Assembly (NCBI GenBank): GCA_910587225.1
Contig: CAJULT010000003.1
Span: 1 to 64,000 of the forward strand
DNA length: 64,000 nt
Direction: 5' to 3'
From: an uncultured Christensenellaceae bacterium
GTDB taxonomy: Bacteria > Bacillota > Clostridia > Christensenellales > UBA1242
The notes below the pieces were generated by a model. It had not been told where the DNA came from, ran no database searches, and worked only from the letters and a program-made list of their open reading frames with translations. The stretch's first letter is position 1; every line of letters starts with the position of its first letter. A program made the position numbers and the translations under genes. Positions 1-15,100 of the stretch are shown here, piece by piece.

Positions 1-99
1 ATTATTCTAAGTCAACACTTTTTTCAAACTTTTTTTATTTATTTTTGCCTTTTTTCTGTCTCATCCCCGCAACGATGGCGGGTGGGTCGCAGGGGTGAC

Positions 100-129
100 A
101 AAAAAGAAAGCCAATTGGCTTTCTTTTTT
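100..129 (-). terminator. Terminator of the giant surface protein gene
   Basis: A-rich arm, GAAAGCCAATTGGCTTTC stem and T-rich arm lie directly after the TAA stop at 131-133. The hairpin is symmetrical, so it could stop transcription from either side. Confidence 0.85.
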
Positions 130-130
130 A

Positions 131-3100
131 TTAGCTGTTTGCAAGCTCTTCTAGTTTGCGTCTTCTACGTCTTCTGCGTAGAACAATCAAAAGTATAAGC
201 AGTAGAATAAGCGCAATTCCGCCACAAACAAGTCCGATGATAAGTGCAAGACTTGTAGTACTTTGAACAATCTGTGCGTTAGAAGTCATATACCAGATCA
301 GTCCTCCAAAAGAGGTATTTGGAATATATGTCTTGTATAGCAACAGTCCATCTATCGTATGTGCTCCAAGTCCGATAATACCGTTGAATGGATTTTCCTT
401 TGTTCCGATAGGAACCCAGTACTTGCCACCAAGTTTAATATCGGCAGTTACAAGATAGTTGGCATCAGCATATCTAAGTCCTTCACTATTAACAAGTCCA
501 CTGTTTACAGCATAAGCCATGAAAGCAAGGTCTTGTGCTGATCCAATAATGTAAGGATCATTGCTTGTTCCGCGCCCGCGCAATTCTTCACTTCTATACT
601 CTTCGTCAGTCCAAAGCATTCTTGCAAAGTCGAAGATAATAGTTGCTGTATACTCTTCGCCATAGATTGAACCATATCTAGAAAGTATATCAGTTGTCAA
701 GTTGATATGTTTGATAACATCAACATAGATACTTGATACATCATATTCCATTCCACCAATCATTACTCTGATTGAACCGAATTTAAAGTTTGGCATGAAT
801 GAAACATCAATATCAACTGGTTTACCATATAGGGTTACAATCTTAGTGCCGTTTGCAATAGTTATTACTCTGCCACCCTCTCTATAGCTGAGGTGTCCAG
901 CGATTTGAAGAGCTTCCAAATCGTGTCTGCCATCAACTGTAAAGTCGAAGAAGAAAGTTACTTCTTGAGCAGTTGCTTCAGGTGTTATAGCTATTATAAG
1001 TTTACCGCCCGGAGCTTGACTTGCGTCAGCAGCTTTTGCAACGTATCTATAAACGCCATCACCGCTTACGAATTGAGGAGCACCTACCCACTTAATTCTA
1101 TATCCATAAATTGTCTTGATAGCAATTTCAATTGTATCGCCATACTTAATTTCAAAGTTGGATGTGTAATCAACAATTTCTTCACCATTAACTTTAACGC
1201 TTAAAATATCTCCATAGCCATCAAGCTTACTTGTGTCTACAATTGCATCTACTGGGTCGCCTTCAAATATTGCTCTATAACTGATTGGGGTTTCAGTTGG
1301 AGCAAACGCAAGTTTATACTCATAGTAAAGTATGTTTCCTGCGTCATCTCTAATTGTCGTATAAGACAATGGAGTGTCAATAACGCTGTTATCGAGAAGG
1401 TTAATCCAGCCAAGGAAGCTGTATCCATATTTAGCTCTTGCTACAAGAGTATAAGCATATTTAGTGTTAAGTCCGACCTTAGGATCAACACGGTTGCTAT
1501 TTTGTTCAATGTATACCTCGCCGCAACCATTGTTAAGTTCGCCAAGTCCTTGGTCGAATGCTTCAAGGTTGAAAGCTGCAAAGTATACTGCTTTGATAGA
1601 AACACTGCCCTCTTGTGTTGGAATGCGGCAAATCTTATCAGTTGGCATGATTTGAGTTGCTTCATCTCCATTATAAGTAACAAGCCAGTGCTGGAAGATA
1701 TACCCCTCAAAATCGTAAGCAGAAACTACGATTTCAGCGCCCGCTCTTACTTCAGCATAGAACAGGTCTTCACTTGTAGTCCAAGATGTTTGTGAGCTAA
1801 GTGAAGTTACAATTTCAGTAACTGTAATTGAATTAATCAATGCTTCATCTTTAAGTCCTTCAGGGACAAAGGAAATTGAAATCTTAGCCTTAGAGAAATG
1901 CCATGCTGCATAGAGGTAGAATGTTCCGTTGCCATGAGAGCCTTCCTCATAGTGAGGTGCGGTTTCGTAACCTGCGCCATTCCAAGTATAACCTGTTTCC
2001 ATCCAGTTTCCTGTAAGAATGCCTGTTTCATCAACATATTGATTTCCTTGTCCAAGCTCCATTGTGAAGTAACCTTTGAACAAGAATTCATCTCTACCGG
2101 CAGGTAGATATCTTGACATATCTTGAATTGGAAGTGGCGTGCCGTAAGTTACGTTTTCAACAGTAGGTCCTTGCTGTCTGCCTTCACTCATAAACTTAAC
2201 AGAATATTTCTTAGGTGCTACAAAGATTTCTATTGTTCCATCATTTACAACATTTGAAATTGTAAAGCTAATCTTTTGTCTATATCCATCTGAAAGTGGC
2301 TTGCAGTCTGCAATATCATTGTACTTGTCAATGGTAATCTTACTGCTTGCGTTGTATACGCTGCCATTCTTTTTCCAGAATTCATAGTTAAGGTTTGTGT
2401 AAATGTCAACATTTACATCTTCCCCGCTGACTGCGAATATTTCAACGTTACTGAATCCATTGTTGTTTGCAACTACGAAACCAGATTGATCAACGAAGAT
2501 CGCACCAGAAGGAAGTCTTTGATTGTTTTCATCAACAAAGTAAACATCAATCTTGTTGGTTTTCTTTGTGAAGATTGCTTGAAGTTCAATATCGTCACCA
2601 CCCTTGTAGCCAGTTACAGTGTAAACTCTAGAGTTTCCGTCACTGCCAACAGGTGCGTCAGTGATATTGATACCTTCAGTCTTAGAAAGGAAGGTAAATT
2701 CATATCCTTCAGCTCTGGTAACAATAAATCTTAAAGTTCCGCCAGTGTAAGATTTAACGCTGTATCTTGCGCCCATAATCTTATCATCGTCTGCCTCATC
2801 GTACTTGAAGTACAAGCTATCGGTAAGATCGGCTGAAACGCCATCGGTAGTAAGGTAAACTGTTCCGCCTTGGGTAGTACCATACTTGATGTTATAGTTG
2901 AAGCTTACGCCTGCTTGAACTTTAATTACAGCTTCGCTTGCCTTGAACGTAACACTAATAGAATGTGGGCTGTCGATGTCAAATCTGAACGCGATCATTC
3001 CACCTTCAATTAGGTAGTCATCGTTGTTAAGAGTATTTCCACCCTTACCCAAAAGTTTAATTGTGTCAACCTCATAACCACTATAAGGATTAATAGTAAT

Positions 3101-6100
3101 TCTAACCTGTGAACCATAGTTTACAGACTTAGTGCTTTGTGTGTCTGCTACAACAGTAGAAGCATGAATTTCGCTGTTGTATTCAGTTTCAATTGCAAGG
3201 TCACCAAATCTTCCAGCCGAAATTGTCATGTCTGCCTTAGCAAGTGAGAATTTAGCAAGAATAACAATTTCTTCATCACTTTCAAGCGCTGCCTTGTAGG
3301 TTTCGCTTAAAACAAATTCAAAGTTATTCTGTGTGGTAGTCTTGTCAAGACGAATATCTCCAACATACCAGCCTGCAAATTGATAGCCCTCTTTCGCTAC
3401 TGCCCTAAGGTTAATCTTTCCACCAAAGGCTACAGTTGCGCTTTCAGGTGTAACAGTACCCATGCTATCGTCTTCGCTTGCTATTGTGAAGTTGTACTCT
3501 CTTGCAATTGCACTAAATGCAAGTGAGAAATCGCCTGTGAAGTCGGTAATAGTATAAGTAATCTTAAATACTTTTTCTGCGTCATCGAAGTTTTCAGCTA
3601 CGCTCACTGTTGCGGTTGCACCAGTTGCGTTTACAGTAATGTCTTTGAAACCGTACTTAGCAACTACTGTTACGCTAAGTTCACTTCCTGTTTCAATTCC
3701 ACTTACTACGCCGCCCTGAGCGTTAACTCTTGTTCCGCCTACCATTACGTAGTCGAAATTGTTTCCGCTAACAGTTACATTATTCTTCTTAGCTCCCGGT
3801 TTTGCAGTGATTGTTGCCGCATCTGTAAATCCAGTTAAAGTAACAACTGCTTTTCCGTCAACAATTACAGTAGTCATTGAACCTGAACCAGTAAGACTAG
3901 TATCGCTTTCACTGAATGAATATCCGCTTCCTGCGACAAAAGTTACTACGACGGTCTTTCCAGTATGAGCTTTAATAACTCCGTCAACAATTGTTGTGCT
4001 AACTCCATCAACAGTTACGCTTTCAATAGTAGAATTAGTAGCCTGTAAAGTAATGTCATTTTCATTAGCCACACTTTCAATAGTCATTGTAGTGTTGTTA
4101 ATAATATTTTTAACAGAGATTGTTGAGCCGTTTACAGTTGCTCCGCCTGCTTCAATATCTGAAGCATTTGTGAATGAGTAAGTAAATCCATAACCGGCAT
4201 TTGTTACAACAACGAATTGATGTGCAGGGTCGCCGTATGTAAGAGTATACTTGCTTCCGCTTTCAACTTTAGCATTGTTTACAAATACTGAAATGTCACT
4301 ACCAAACTCAAGTGTAAGCTCGTAAGCACGGTTATGCCATTCGCCTACAAGGGTAAGCTCATAAACTGAGCCATTCTTAGTTCCTACTGTTGTAAGCACA
4401 CTGCCGTCAGAATAAACATCATCGCCAGTCTTCCAGCTGCATACCTTACCATCGCGAACAGCCTCTGGGAAGGTTAACTCTTCTCCATAAACTGCATTGA
4501 TAGTCTTTGTAGTAGTTCCGTCAGTGAACTCTCCTTCATTTAAGTTAAGTGTAAGTTTGTAATCTTCGCCCACCCACTTAGCAGTAAATGTGAATGCTCC
4601 GTCTTCGTCAAGCTCACCAACGAGTGTTGCAAGAGTTTCGGTAGTAAGCTCTGTTTCAGCTACACCCTTAACATAAGTAAAGGTTGCATTTTTGTAAGTT
4701 CCGCTTGTTGCGGTAAGAACAGGAAGAAGTGAGTTTGCTGCGCTCTTTGCCTGAGTGTAAGTTACTTTTACGGTAAGAGTATCATCAGCTTCTTCAGTTT
4801 CACCTTCAACAGTAATTGATTTAGCGTACTGCGGTCTATTTACATTAATAGTTACATTAACCATAATGTCTTCCATAACAACTTCAACGGTGGCATCAGT
4901 TCTAACCTGTGAAAGTGTGAACGCTCCGCCAGTTCTTGTTCCGCCAATTACATCAGTCACAACGCCAGAGGTTGTAGTAACAGAACCAAGTTTATATCCG
5001 CTATCACCTGTTACTGTAAATTCAGTAGCGTCAGTGAAGTAAGGAAGAGTATATACATGTCCTTCGCTAGTCACACCACTAGGTGCGGTAATTTGTGCGT
5101 TAGATGGATTGATGGTTACTTTAACCTCTCCTCTCTTCCAAACAGCATCAATAGTAAGAGTTTTACCATTGTCAAACGCTGCTTTGAGAACAGTAGTTAA
5201 ACTGCTTGCATCAATCTCCGCTCCGTTATACTTCCAACCAATAACTTCATAACCTACTCCTCTTGTTGAAGGAGTAAGAGTGGTCATAATATCAGTTACA
5301 GTGTCAGAGAATGGATAAGCAAATTCAAATTGAGGATGGCTATTGTCAATTGACTGTCCGTCATTTACAAAAGTTTCTGTATTGTAGTTTGCTACAAGAA
5401 TAACAGTTGTTGGATTAATCTTACCGGTTGGCTGAGGAGCAACTATATCGTAGTTAGCTTTGTCAGTTCCTGTAAGGTTAAGATCAAGTGGCTGCTCGCT
5501 TGTTACGTTTTCTTTATTTGTATAACTGCCGCTAACGCCAACTTGGTCACCAGCAAGCACTTCGCTAAGATTCCACTCTACGCTAGGAAGAGTCTCTTTT
5601 CCGTCATATTCTTTTGTGATTACGTCGCTGCCAAGGCTTATACCTTTAGCAGTAACTTTGATAGTAAAGGTAAAGGTCTTTACCGCTATATCGTAATCGG
5701 TTGATACAACTGTTACGGTAAGAGTGTAACCTGCTGCTTTAACATTTAAGTGTCTGCTGCTTGAAAGGTTTGCTTCGGTATAAGCGAGCAGCGCGTCAAG
5801 TGAAACATATTCGTTTTCGGTTGCATCGTCTGTCCCGAGTGTAAAGGTCTTAACGCCTACTTTTTCAAGTATGCTTGCAAGATCTGCTTCGCTAATTTCG
5901 CCATAAACAAATTCTGTTTTATTAATTTCAACATTTGCTATAGCTGCCTTTGCAGTAATCTGTCCAGTTGTAGTTTCAGATTTAAGCTGATAGTTTCCTG
6001 CGTTAGCTCCGCCAAGAGTCGCATTGAGCGTTACAACTTTGTCCTCGCCAGCATGTTTGTCAGCAAACTGTCCGCTGATTGTAACTTCCTCGCCAGCAAG

Positions 6101-9100
6101 AATTCCTGTTTGAGTTAAAGTTACGCTGTTTGTTGTCCCGCTTGTCCAAGTAAAGTCTGCGCTTGTGTCAAACTCTTTAACTACGCTTGTTACATCAATA
6201 ACCGCTTTTGTAATTTCATAATATGTTGCATTCTTGAATGCTACGCTTGTATAACCTGCGTCAGCAGATACCGAAATAGTAATTTCATATTTGCCTGCAT
6301 TCAAGGCACTTGCGATAGAGAAGGTTACTCCTTCGAGTGCTTTTGCGACTGCATCGTCAGCAAGTGGTTTTGTTGTATCAGAGCCAGTTCTCTCACTTAA
6401 AGTAAGTTCTACTGGATCGCCAACTGGGCTTGCGCCTTCATAAGCTTGAAGTACCCATTTGCCATCAACAAGTTCAGGCTCAATAGTTGTAGGCTTGCCA
6501 TTGTAAACTTTTGTAAGTTCGCCATTAGCCTCAACTACAAGTCCGCCAACTTTCTTAATTTCATAAGTTCTGTTGTCATTATTGTTGATTTCATAATTTG
6601 TGTCAAGAGTGTGTTTCTCAACAGTAAGTGCATAAGTTCCTACCGTTTCGCCTTCCTCTCTTGTCATATAAACAGTGATATCTTCGCCAAGAGGACTAAT
6701 TGTAGTTGTGAGATATTTCACTCCGTCAACTTCAACTGTAGTATCCTTTTCGCCAAAGTACTTAAATAGGTCTTTCACATCATCAGCTGTAAGCGCGTAA
6801 ACCAGTTTAGTAACTGAAGTTTCAATAGTGTCAGCGGTAAAGCTGTAGATTTTCTCATTAGCACCTAATGTAAAGGTGTAAGAGCCTACATTCTTCATTT
6901 CGTTTCCAGTAAACCAAATGTTATCTGCGTCAATCATCTCGGCAAGAGTTTTGGTTACTGATGTTTCGCTGTCGCCATTGAAAGTCAAGGTCACTGTGAT
7001 TTGATCTCTAAGGTCTTTGTTTGCATATTCATAACTTGCCTTAGCATTTGAAGTCATAGTGAGCGAGATAAGTTTAACTTCAACTGAGAAGTTAACCTGT
7101 TTTGTTCCGTTTGTATAGCCAGCCTTTGAAGCAGTGATTACTACGTAGTAGTCACCATCGCTATCAGTATTTGCAGCTATTTGGATGCTATTTCCATTGC
7201 CAAGAAGAACATCTTCCCCGCCTTCCACTTTTGCTTTTCTATAGAAAGCATAGCTGTAAGAGAGGTCTGTTGTTTCGTTTTCAATAGTGCCGATAACATC
7301 TGAAATTGTAATTTCAACTTTTTCTGTTTCGCTAGCATCTGGGGTAAATTTAACGTCAGATTTAGTTGTTTCAATTTCAGCAATCGTCCAGCTTGCACTA
7401 ATGCTTACTGGCAAGATGTTTGCACCTGCCTCTACTGCGATAGTTTCAGCTGTTTTGTCAGTTACAATACCGTCAGCCTTTGTCCAGCCAGTAAAGTCAA
7501 AGCCTTTCCATGTAGGATTTGCAAGATCAACTGCGCTTCCGCCAATCTCAGCGTAAACATAGCTAAATTCTGCGTCCTTGTCGCCGTTTAATACCTTGAT
7601 AGCTTTAACATTTGTTACTACAAATGCGTAGTCCTCGCCACCAGCTACAATGTTTGCAACTGCCTTTGTTGGAATTGCAGTTAAGGTTTGAAGATTTGTT
7701 TTAAGCACCTCTTCGGTAATTTCGTCGCTTACGCCATAAGTAAGATATGTGTAAGTCCCGCCATTTACAGTTACGGTAAACTTAATTTCTTCCCCTGCTC
7801 TTGCAACGATAGTTATATTTGCACTTCCATTGTTTGAAATAGTAAATACAATTCCGCTATCATCGCTGTGAGTGAAGAAGTCTGCGCCGCCAAGTGCTAC
7901 ACCACTGCCACCTACTGTAAGGTTTCCGATTGTAAGAGTTGCACCATGAGCGTCAGCTGTAATTCCTGCAAGTGTGAAGTCATTAACCTTAAGTGTTGTA
8001 GTAGTTACCTCACCTTCTTTCGCTTCAACAATTTCATATTCACTTACAATAGTTACCTTAAAGTTTGAAGTTGCAACATTCTCGCCAAGCATAGCTGCAA
8101 ATGTAGCTTCGCCAGTAAGTACTTTATTTATTCCAACCTGGCCGTCAGCAGTCTGAAGGCTAATTGAGAAGTCAAACTTAGAAAGATCAAGTCCTGCGAT
8201 AGCAGTTGAAACTTTCCAGTTCTCTTTCGCCATTTTATGAGCAGCGCCAGTATAGAAGCCCTGTCCTGTAACAGTAATTGTTATGTCAGAAGCCTCAATA
8301 GTAGCTTTGGTTGTATCAAGGTCAATGTAGTAACCTGTCTGCCCGTCGCCTTTAACATTTGCGTAGTTGTCAAGTCCATTTGCAAGAGTAATGTAAGCTC
8401 TTACATTGTGCTGTCCTACTCCGTAAATGCCATTGTCGTCAACAAGTTCAAAGCGAACGAGTGTGACATCAGTTGCAGCATTAGAGCCAACGACTGCATG
8501 TCCGTTTTGTGCGGCATTAGTTGGGCTATATACTTTGCTGCCTGTATAGTAACCAGTAAGATTTGCATCAGTCCATGAAAGGTTTGCTTTTGCAATAGTT
8601 ACATGGCTGTCTGCCTTTGAACGCACTTCAAATTTCTCACCTGTGCGCTCGTCGTTAAATTCAATTACAAATCTGTAATCGCCTTCGCCTGCGTTTGTAA
8701 GTTTAAGTTCACTTCCCTCGCAAACGAATGTTTTGTTTTCATCTTCTACAAGTACCCAATAAGTTCTTACAATCTTGTCGCCATTTGTAAGCTCAGCATC
8801 AAGAGCTGTTGTCGCTCCGCCAACCTTCATATTGAGAACGTTAAGAATTGTCTGTTCTACGCCAGTGTAAGTTGCATCAGTTGTTGCATCAATTTCAACT
8901 TCGTAATAACTAGCCACTCTCTTCCATACAGGGTAAACCTCTGTATCGCCAGCAACTTTATAAGTATCGTCTACATAAGTCCAACCTGTTTCAGTCTTTG
9001 TAACATACTGAGTTGTTCCGTCAGTGAAGCCTACAAGTTCATAGCCGCCACGAGTTACATCAGCATTCTCAAGAAGAGAAGTTGAATAAGCCTGTCCAAA

Positions 9101-12100
9101 CACAATTGCAAATTCGTTTGTGCCGTTAACTTTTTCGTAATCTTCAGTAGTAACTACAAAGTTATATGTACTTGCTTTAGAGGTGATATTGATAACAATA
9201 TTACCGCCCTCTGCTACAAGTCCTTTTATTGTAAGAGTATTAGGTTTTGTGAATACAGCGCTTCCCTTATCAGCATCCAAACTTCCAGAAACTAACTCAT
9301 ATGAGTTGTATTCGTATCCAGCTTTGAAGTTAATAGTAATAACAACCGTATCTTCAACTGTTACGCCAGTTTCTCCCTCAGCTCCGCTGATAGTATATTC
9401 TACTGATTCAACATTTGAGTCATAAGTAATTTCAAGACCACTTCTCTGAACGCCCCAAATAGCGTAAAGAGTTAAGGTTCTATCATCAGAAACAGTTTTG
9501 TAAACATTTCCGTTTTTGTAAGTTTCACTACCTGTTCCGTCTTGAGCATTGTTCCAAGATGCAAGGCTATAACCTGTTCTTGTTGCGTTAGGGGTTGTAA
9601 GAGCTTTTCCAAATTCTACCGTAGTAGTTGCACTACCCTCGATTGTACCATCGTTTCCGTCAAAGGTAATTGTATATGTTACGCCTACCCATTTTGGTTT
9701 AAGTGCGGTGTCAAAAGTAAAGTCAGCGTCAATCACACTGCCACCCTCAACTCCTGTTACGCCAAGAAGCTGAGTTAAGATGTTGTCAGTAAATGCATAT
9801 TCTTTTCCACCAACAAGCCAAGCTTTTTGCTCGTAAGTGTTATCAGTTACTGTAAAGTTTGCGAAATAGTCTTCAAGCGTGCCGCTCTTAGCCTCGCTAT
9901 ACTTAATAGTAACATTGCCAGTCCAGCCGCTTACAAGTGAAGTCCCCACAAGGTCTTCAATTCCACTTTCGGCTGAGAATGTAATTTCGATTTCCTGCAT
10001 ATCAAGAGTGATAGTAGTACTTTCAGTAATGTTATTTACATTAAATGTTGCATTCGTCTTTCCAGTTTCGACTAAAACAATAGTTGCATTTCCACTTGCA
10101 AGGCTTGCGCCCATGAATTTCCAACCTTCAGCGCCGGTTACGGTTACGATTACATTTTGTCCGTAGACAACATTGTTTTTTGTAAGAGAAATTTCTTGTC
10201 CGTCCTCGTCTGTTACCTTAACTGAAGCATTTGCTCCTGTCACATTAAGAGTGAGAGGTGCTGGAGTAAAGTGAGCTACAAAGGTGATAGACATATCTTC
10301 TGTGATAGCTTCAACACCATTGAATGCTTTTACCATATCAAGAAGTTCTTGATCAGTATATTCAGTTTCGCCAAATGTCCAGTTTACAAAGTTATATGTG
10401 TTTGCAGTTGTTGTAACGGTAGGAAGAGCAAAGTCTGTCACATCATAATCAAAGCTTTGAGCATTGTCTGTCCAAGATGTAGTTGCATTAGCTACAGCTG
10501 CAGCCTCTGACAAGTCAAGAGTAACATTGATTTTGATTTTTACAACATTGATTGTAAGTGTTCCGCCCTCGGTCACATTGTTTAATGTGATAGAAGTTGT
10601 ATTTAATTTTTCAGGAGCAGTAACATTTCCATAAACAGCACCTGTAAATGTATAGCCGTCTACTCTATAACCTTCAAGGCAGGCTATGTCAAGTGTCAAG
10701 CTTTCGAAATATTTAATTGTTACAGTTGTAACAACTTCGCTGCCATTTTTAATAGTAGCGTTGTTCGCTTTAACTGTAATAGTTATATCATCTGCAACCC
10801 AAACCGCAGTGAGAAGTAATGCATCATCACCAGCAGCAATGGCTGCTTGGATAAGAGCATCTGCATTGGCAGTGTCTACAAGTTTACCACCATCAAATGT
10901 CCAACCAGTTTGAGTATAACCAGTTCTTGTTTTCTTGTGAGCGTTGATAGCGTTAATGAAATCTGTAGCTGCGCTTTCGCCGCTTGAGTAAGCAACTGCG
11001 AAAGTTTCGCTTGTTGGATTTTCCTTTTCATTTCCGTCATTTGCAAACGCCATATTATGCTCAGTCTTGAATGAGAAACCTTTTTCGGTAATCTTACCCA
11101 TTGGCACTTTGCCAAGATCGTAGTTTACAGCGTCATCGCCTGCAAGGTTTACATTGAGCTTAACATCGCCAACCTCGCTGCTTGCATAGCTACCAGTTAC
11201 AGTAACATCATCGCCTGCAACTAGACCTACCATATTCCACTCAAGTCCTTTTGGAAGGTCAGTTGTTGCGTCATAAGGTTTTTCAACCTTAGTTCCGTCA
11301 AGGTCAATTACACCTTTGGTAACTGTAATATTGATTGTCTTAGTAGTATTAGCATTTTGATAGTTGTCTGAAGTGAAAGTAAAGGTTACTTTATATTCAC
11401 CTGCGTAAAGCGCATCACCATTAGAATATGTAACAGCTTTATCATCAGCAGTAACTATAGTAAATGTATCACTTAAAGTTACATAATCATTTGCAAGAGC
11501 AAGCGCTCCATTTTCAGTAGTAACAGTAAGCCCTAAAAGCCCTTTCAAAATCGCAACAGTGTCGCCCTCTTTAATTGTGCCATAAGCAAAAGACTTGGTT
11601 GTGGCATCAATGGTAACAGCCACATTTGATTTTTCAATTGTAGCTTTATTTGGGTAAGAGCCAAGTTTGTAGTTCCCGCTCTCTCCGGTTGTTGTGAAGT
11701 TGCAGTTCTTTACATCCCACTCGCCAACTGTTACGCCGCCAAGAACACCTGAGATTGTAACATCATCCCCCTCGGCAATTCCGCTCACTACTAAAGTAGT
11801 GTTTTGCTCAGTTGCAAGGCTGTTCCACTCAAAACGAGTGTCCTCATCAAAGGTCTTTGTAATGCTTGTAACTGTGATTGTAGCTTGAGTAATTGTGAAA
11901 TTAGTATTTCCACCAAAGAACTCAATTCCTGCATAAGTAGAAGGTGTTTGTCCCTCTCTTACATCTACACTAAGTGCGTAAGAGCCTACATTCTTGCCGC
12001 TAACAATTGCAAACGCAAAGTCTGCAAGTGCAGTGTCAAGGTTTGTAGTAACTTGGCTATAATTCTTGCTTCCCTCTACCTCTTTCACACTGTAAAGAGT

Positions 12101-15100
12101 GATAGGACTAGATGCAAGAGCCTCGCCCGCTCCCGCGTGAACACTTAGCGTCCAGCCAGTAGCAGGATCATAAGTTGCTTTAACGGTATCAACAGTTTGA
12201 CCGTTGTAAACCATTGAAAGCTGATTTTTGATTTCTACAGCAAGTTTAGCTGCTGTCTTAGTAATTATAAATTTGCTATCATTCCCAACAACTCTAAATG
12301 TATAGTTAGGGTTTGTTGAAGTTGGATTTGTAAGAGGATATTCTCCCACTGCTTCGCCAGGTACGCGGTCAAAACTTACAACTACGTTTTCTCCACGCTT
12401 CAAAGTAACTGTTGTCTGACGATCAGCGTCAGTTTCAGCTGAAGAGAATTCCTTAGTGAAAGTTACTGGAGTGAGGTAGTTAACTCCTTCCTCACTGCCA
12501 ACGCCAAATACATATTCTGCTTGGCTAACAGTGATAGTAAGTTCCTTTGTCGCACTAATAGTATAAATTGTTTCCTCAGCCTGCAAGGTTATATAATATG
12601 TGCCTGCATTCTTAATTTGAGTTACAACTTGTCTTGCGCTATTTTCAATTTTGAAAGTAATACCACCATTGTTTGCACCAATAGCAAAATTCTTTAATTG
12701 TCCTCCAACCATAAGCTTAGCTGTGATTGAAGAAGCAAAGTCAATATTGTCATAAACGTACTCGGTTGTATCAAATGAATAGCTTGAAATATCAACAAGG
12801 TTTACTATGATTTCAAAGTCAACAGTAGTTTCCTGAGTTTCCCCGCCATATACCGCTTTAACTGTCAATGAATAATCTTTTCCAGCTGTAGCGCTTGTAA
12901 CACTAGAGAAGGTATAAATTCCATTTGTAAGGTCTGTTACAGTAGCAAGTGTAGTAGCACCTTTCTTCAGAATGTAAGTATAAGAAATTTTACCGTTGTA
13001 GTTTGTTACACTTCCTAAAATCTGATCAAGTGTAATGTTTTGAGATGTTTCACTTGCGGTAAGTGTGATTATCTTGCCTTCCCCTGTAGTAGGCGCAAGA
13101 AGTGTCCAGTTTGCAGTAGCGGTAAGCATTCCTATGCCATCAGCAACTGTAAAGCTGTGTCCAGTAACATTTCCGTCAGCTGAAATTTCGGTTGCAGTAA
13201 GACCGCTATCGCAGGTCCAACCAGTGAATTCAAAACCTGTCCAAGTAGGAAGTGTTTCAGTCACACCGGTTTCATCACTGCTTGAAAGGTAAATTACCTT
13301 GCTTGCAGTTGATTTATCATTATTGTAGTCCAAAGTAACTGCTCTTGCATCAGTAAACACAGCATAATAGATCGCACTAGGTGAAGTCATTTCAACCCCA
13401 GAAAGTCTTTCTGAGCCTTTTGCTGTCATTGTTTTTAACATGTTTGCAAGGTCAAGTCCATTGCTGTTTAAAATTCCAAGTAAGTTAAGTTTGCTGTTTG
13501 CAGTCATAACCTCAACTTGAACGTCAAACTTAACATTCTCACCCTGTTTTACAGCGATGGTAAGTCCAGCCGTTCCATTACCAGTAAGAGTAAGAACTGT
13601 GTTTCCGCCAACTGCATAGTTGAAGAAGCTAAGTCCGCTTTCCCACTTATCAGCTGCAGTAAGAGCAGTGTTTCCAACATAGATATTGGTTACTCTTAAA
13701 ATATAGTGCGCATCTGGATAAGATAATGCAAGTTCGTTTAAAGTTCCGTTTGATGCAGTCAAATATCTAACGCCAACATTGTAAATATATGCATTAGAAG
13801 TAGTTGCCTCTTCAATAGTATAGCTACCTGAAATTGTTGCCACGAAGTTTGCAGTTACATCTTCGCCTTTGGCGTTAGTAACTTTAAGTTCAAGCACGAG
13901 CTCACTTGCGTCGTATGGTCTAGGCGCACCTTCTGCCTCGTCTGGAGTGCGAACAACTGCTGTAAAGGTGTAACCTTTTCCATTAATTATATCGTACACG
14001 GTTGAAGTTTCAATTGAATCAATGTTTGCGGTGTGGTTCATGCCAGTGTAGAAACCTTTACCAGATACATTGATAATAATAGGATGAGCGTCGATTGTAA
14101 CATTATTTCTAAGAATATACTTGCCAGTTGCATCACTACCTGCCCAACCAGTAAAGTTGTCAAGGCTTGCATCTTCTACGAAATATCTTCTTGCGCTGTA
14201 TCCACTACCAATGTTAAATACATCACCAGTTATTACAAAACGTTCCGAATTTTCAAGCTCAGCGCCAAAAGTTACAGCATTTGTATTATCAGTGCTGCCA
14301 TCAGCATTATACATAAAGTATACAGTGCCGTAGTCGTTTCCATTTGCTGCAACAAATTCGCTTGTGCCTGTGTAATAAGTCTTTAAAACCTCGTCCTTGA
14401 TTACAAGTTGGTTTTTCTTAATTGTAACATTTACTTCGTCTGAAAGTACTTTGTACTCAGCAGTAGAGTCAGTTAAAGGAGAACTTCCAGCTTGCAGTAC
14501 TACAACATATACATAAGTGCCGCTATCTTTTACATTTTTCAATGTTAAGATATTTCCCTCGCAAACTGGAGTTTCAAGGTCGTTCTTGTTTGCCCAGTAA
14601 GCCTTGACAACCTTGTCACCGTTTTCAAGAGTGTTACCTGCCACAATTTCAATGCCTTCGCTCTTGCCATATTTAGTAAAGTCGCTTGAAAGTGTTGCGG
14701 TAGCAAAAGTTTGATCCTGTCCAATATAGTAAACATCGTACTCTGTTTCGTCAACGCTAGCGGTAACATAAGCTGCCTCGTCGCGTGTCCATATTGCAAC
14801 AACAGTTACTCCGTCTACTGAAACGCTTGTTGGAGCGTAAACATTATATTTAAGTACGTCGTCTACAAGCTCTGCATAGATTGTGTTATGGTTGTCTTTG
14901 TTAACCCACTTAGCAATCTTATAGCCAGGTCTTGTAAGGTCAAAGTTTGCAAGTGCGCTTGCTTCATCGCCATAAGCAACTTCAACATAATATCTTCCAT
15001 CCTCAGCTTCAATAGCACCCTCAGGCTTGAAGATTTCGTATCCCACATAGCTTATATAGAATTTATATATATTAGGAGTATACTTAGTATCAATAGTAAG

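Noticed and set aside
61..99. GC-rich patch with a possible TCA(T)CCCC / GGGGTGA hairpin beyond the giant gene's terminator
   Set aside because: The stem is short with a bulge and a long loop, and its neighbour lies outside the window, so no function can be supported.
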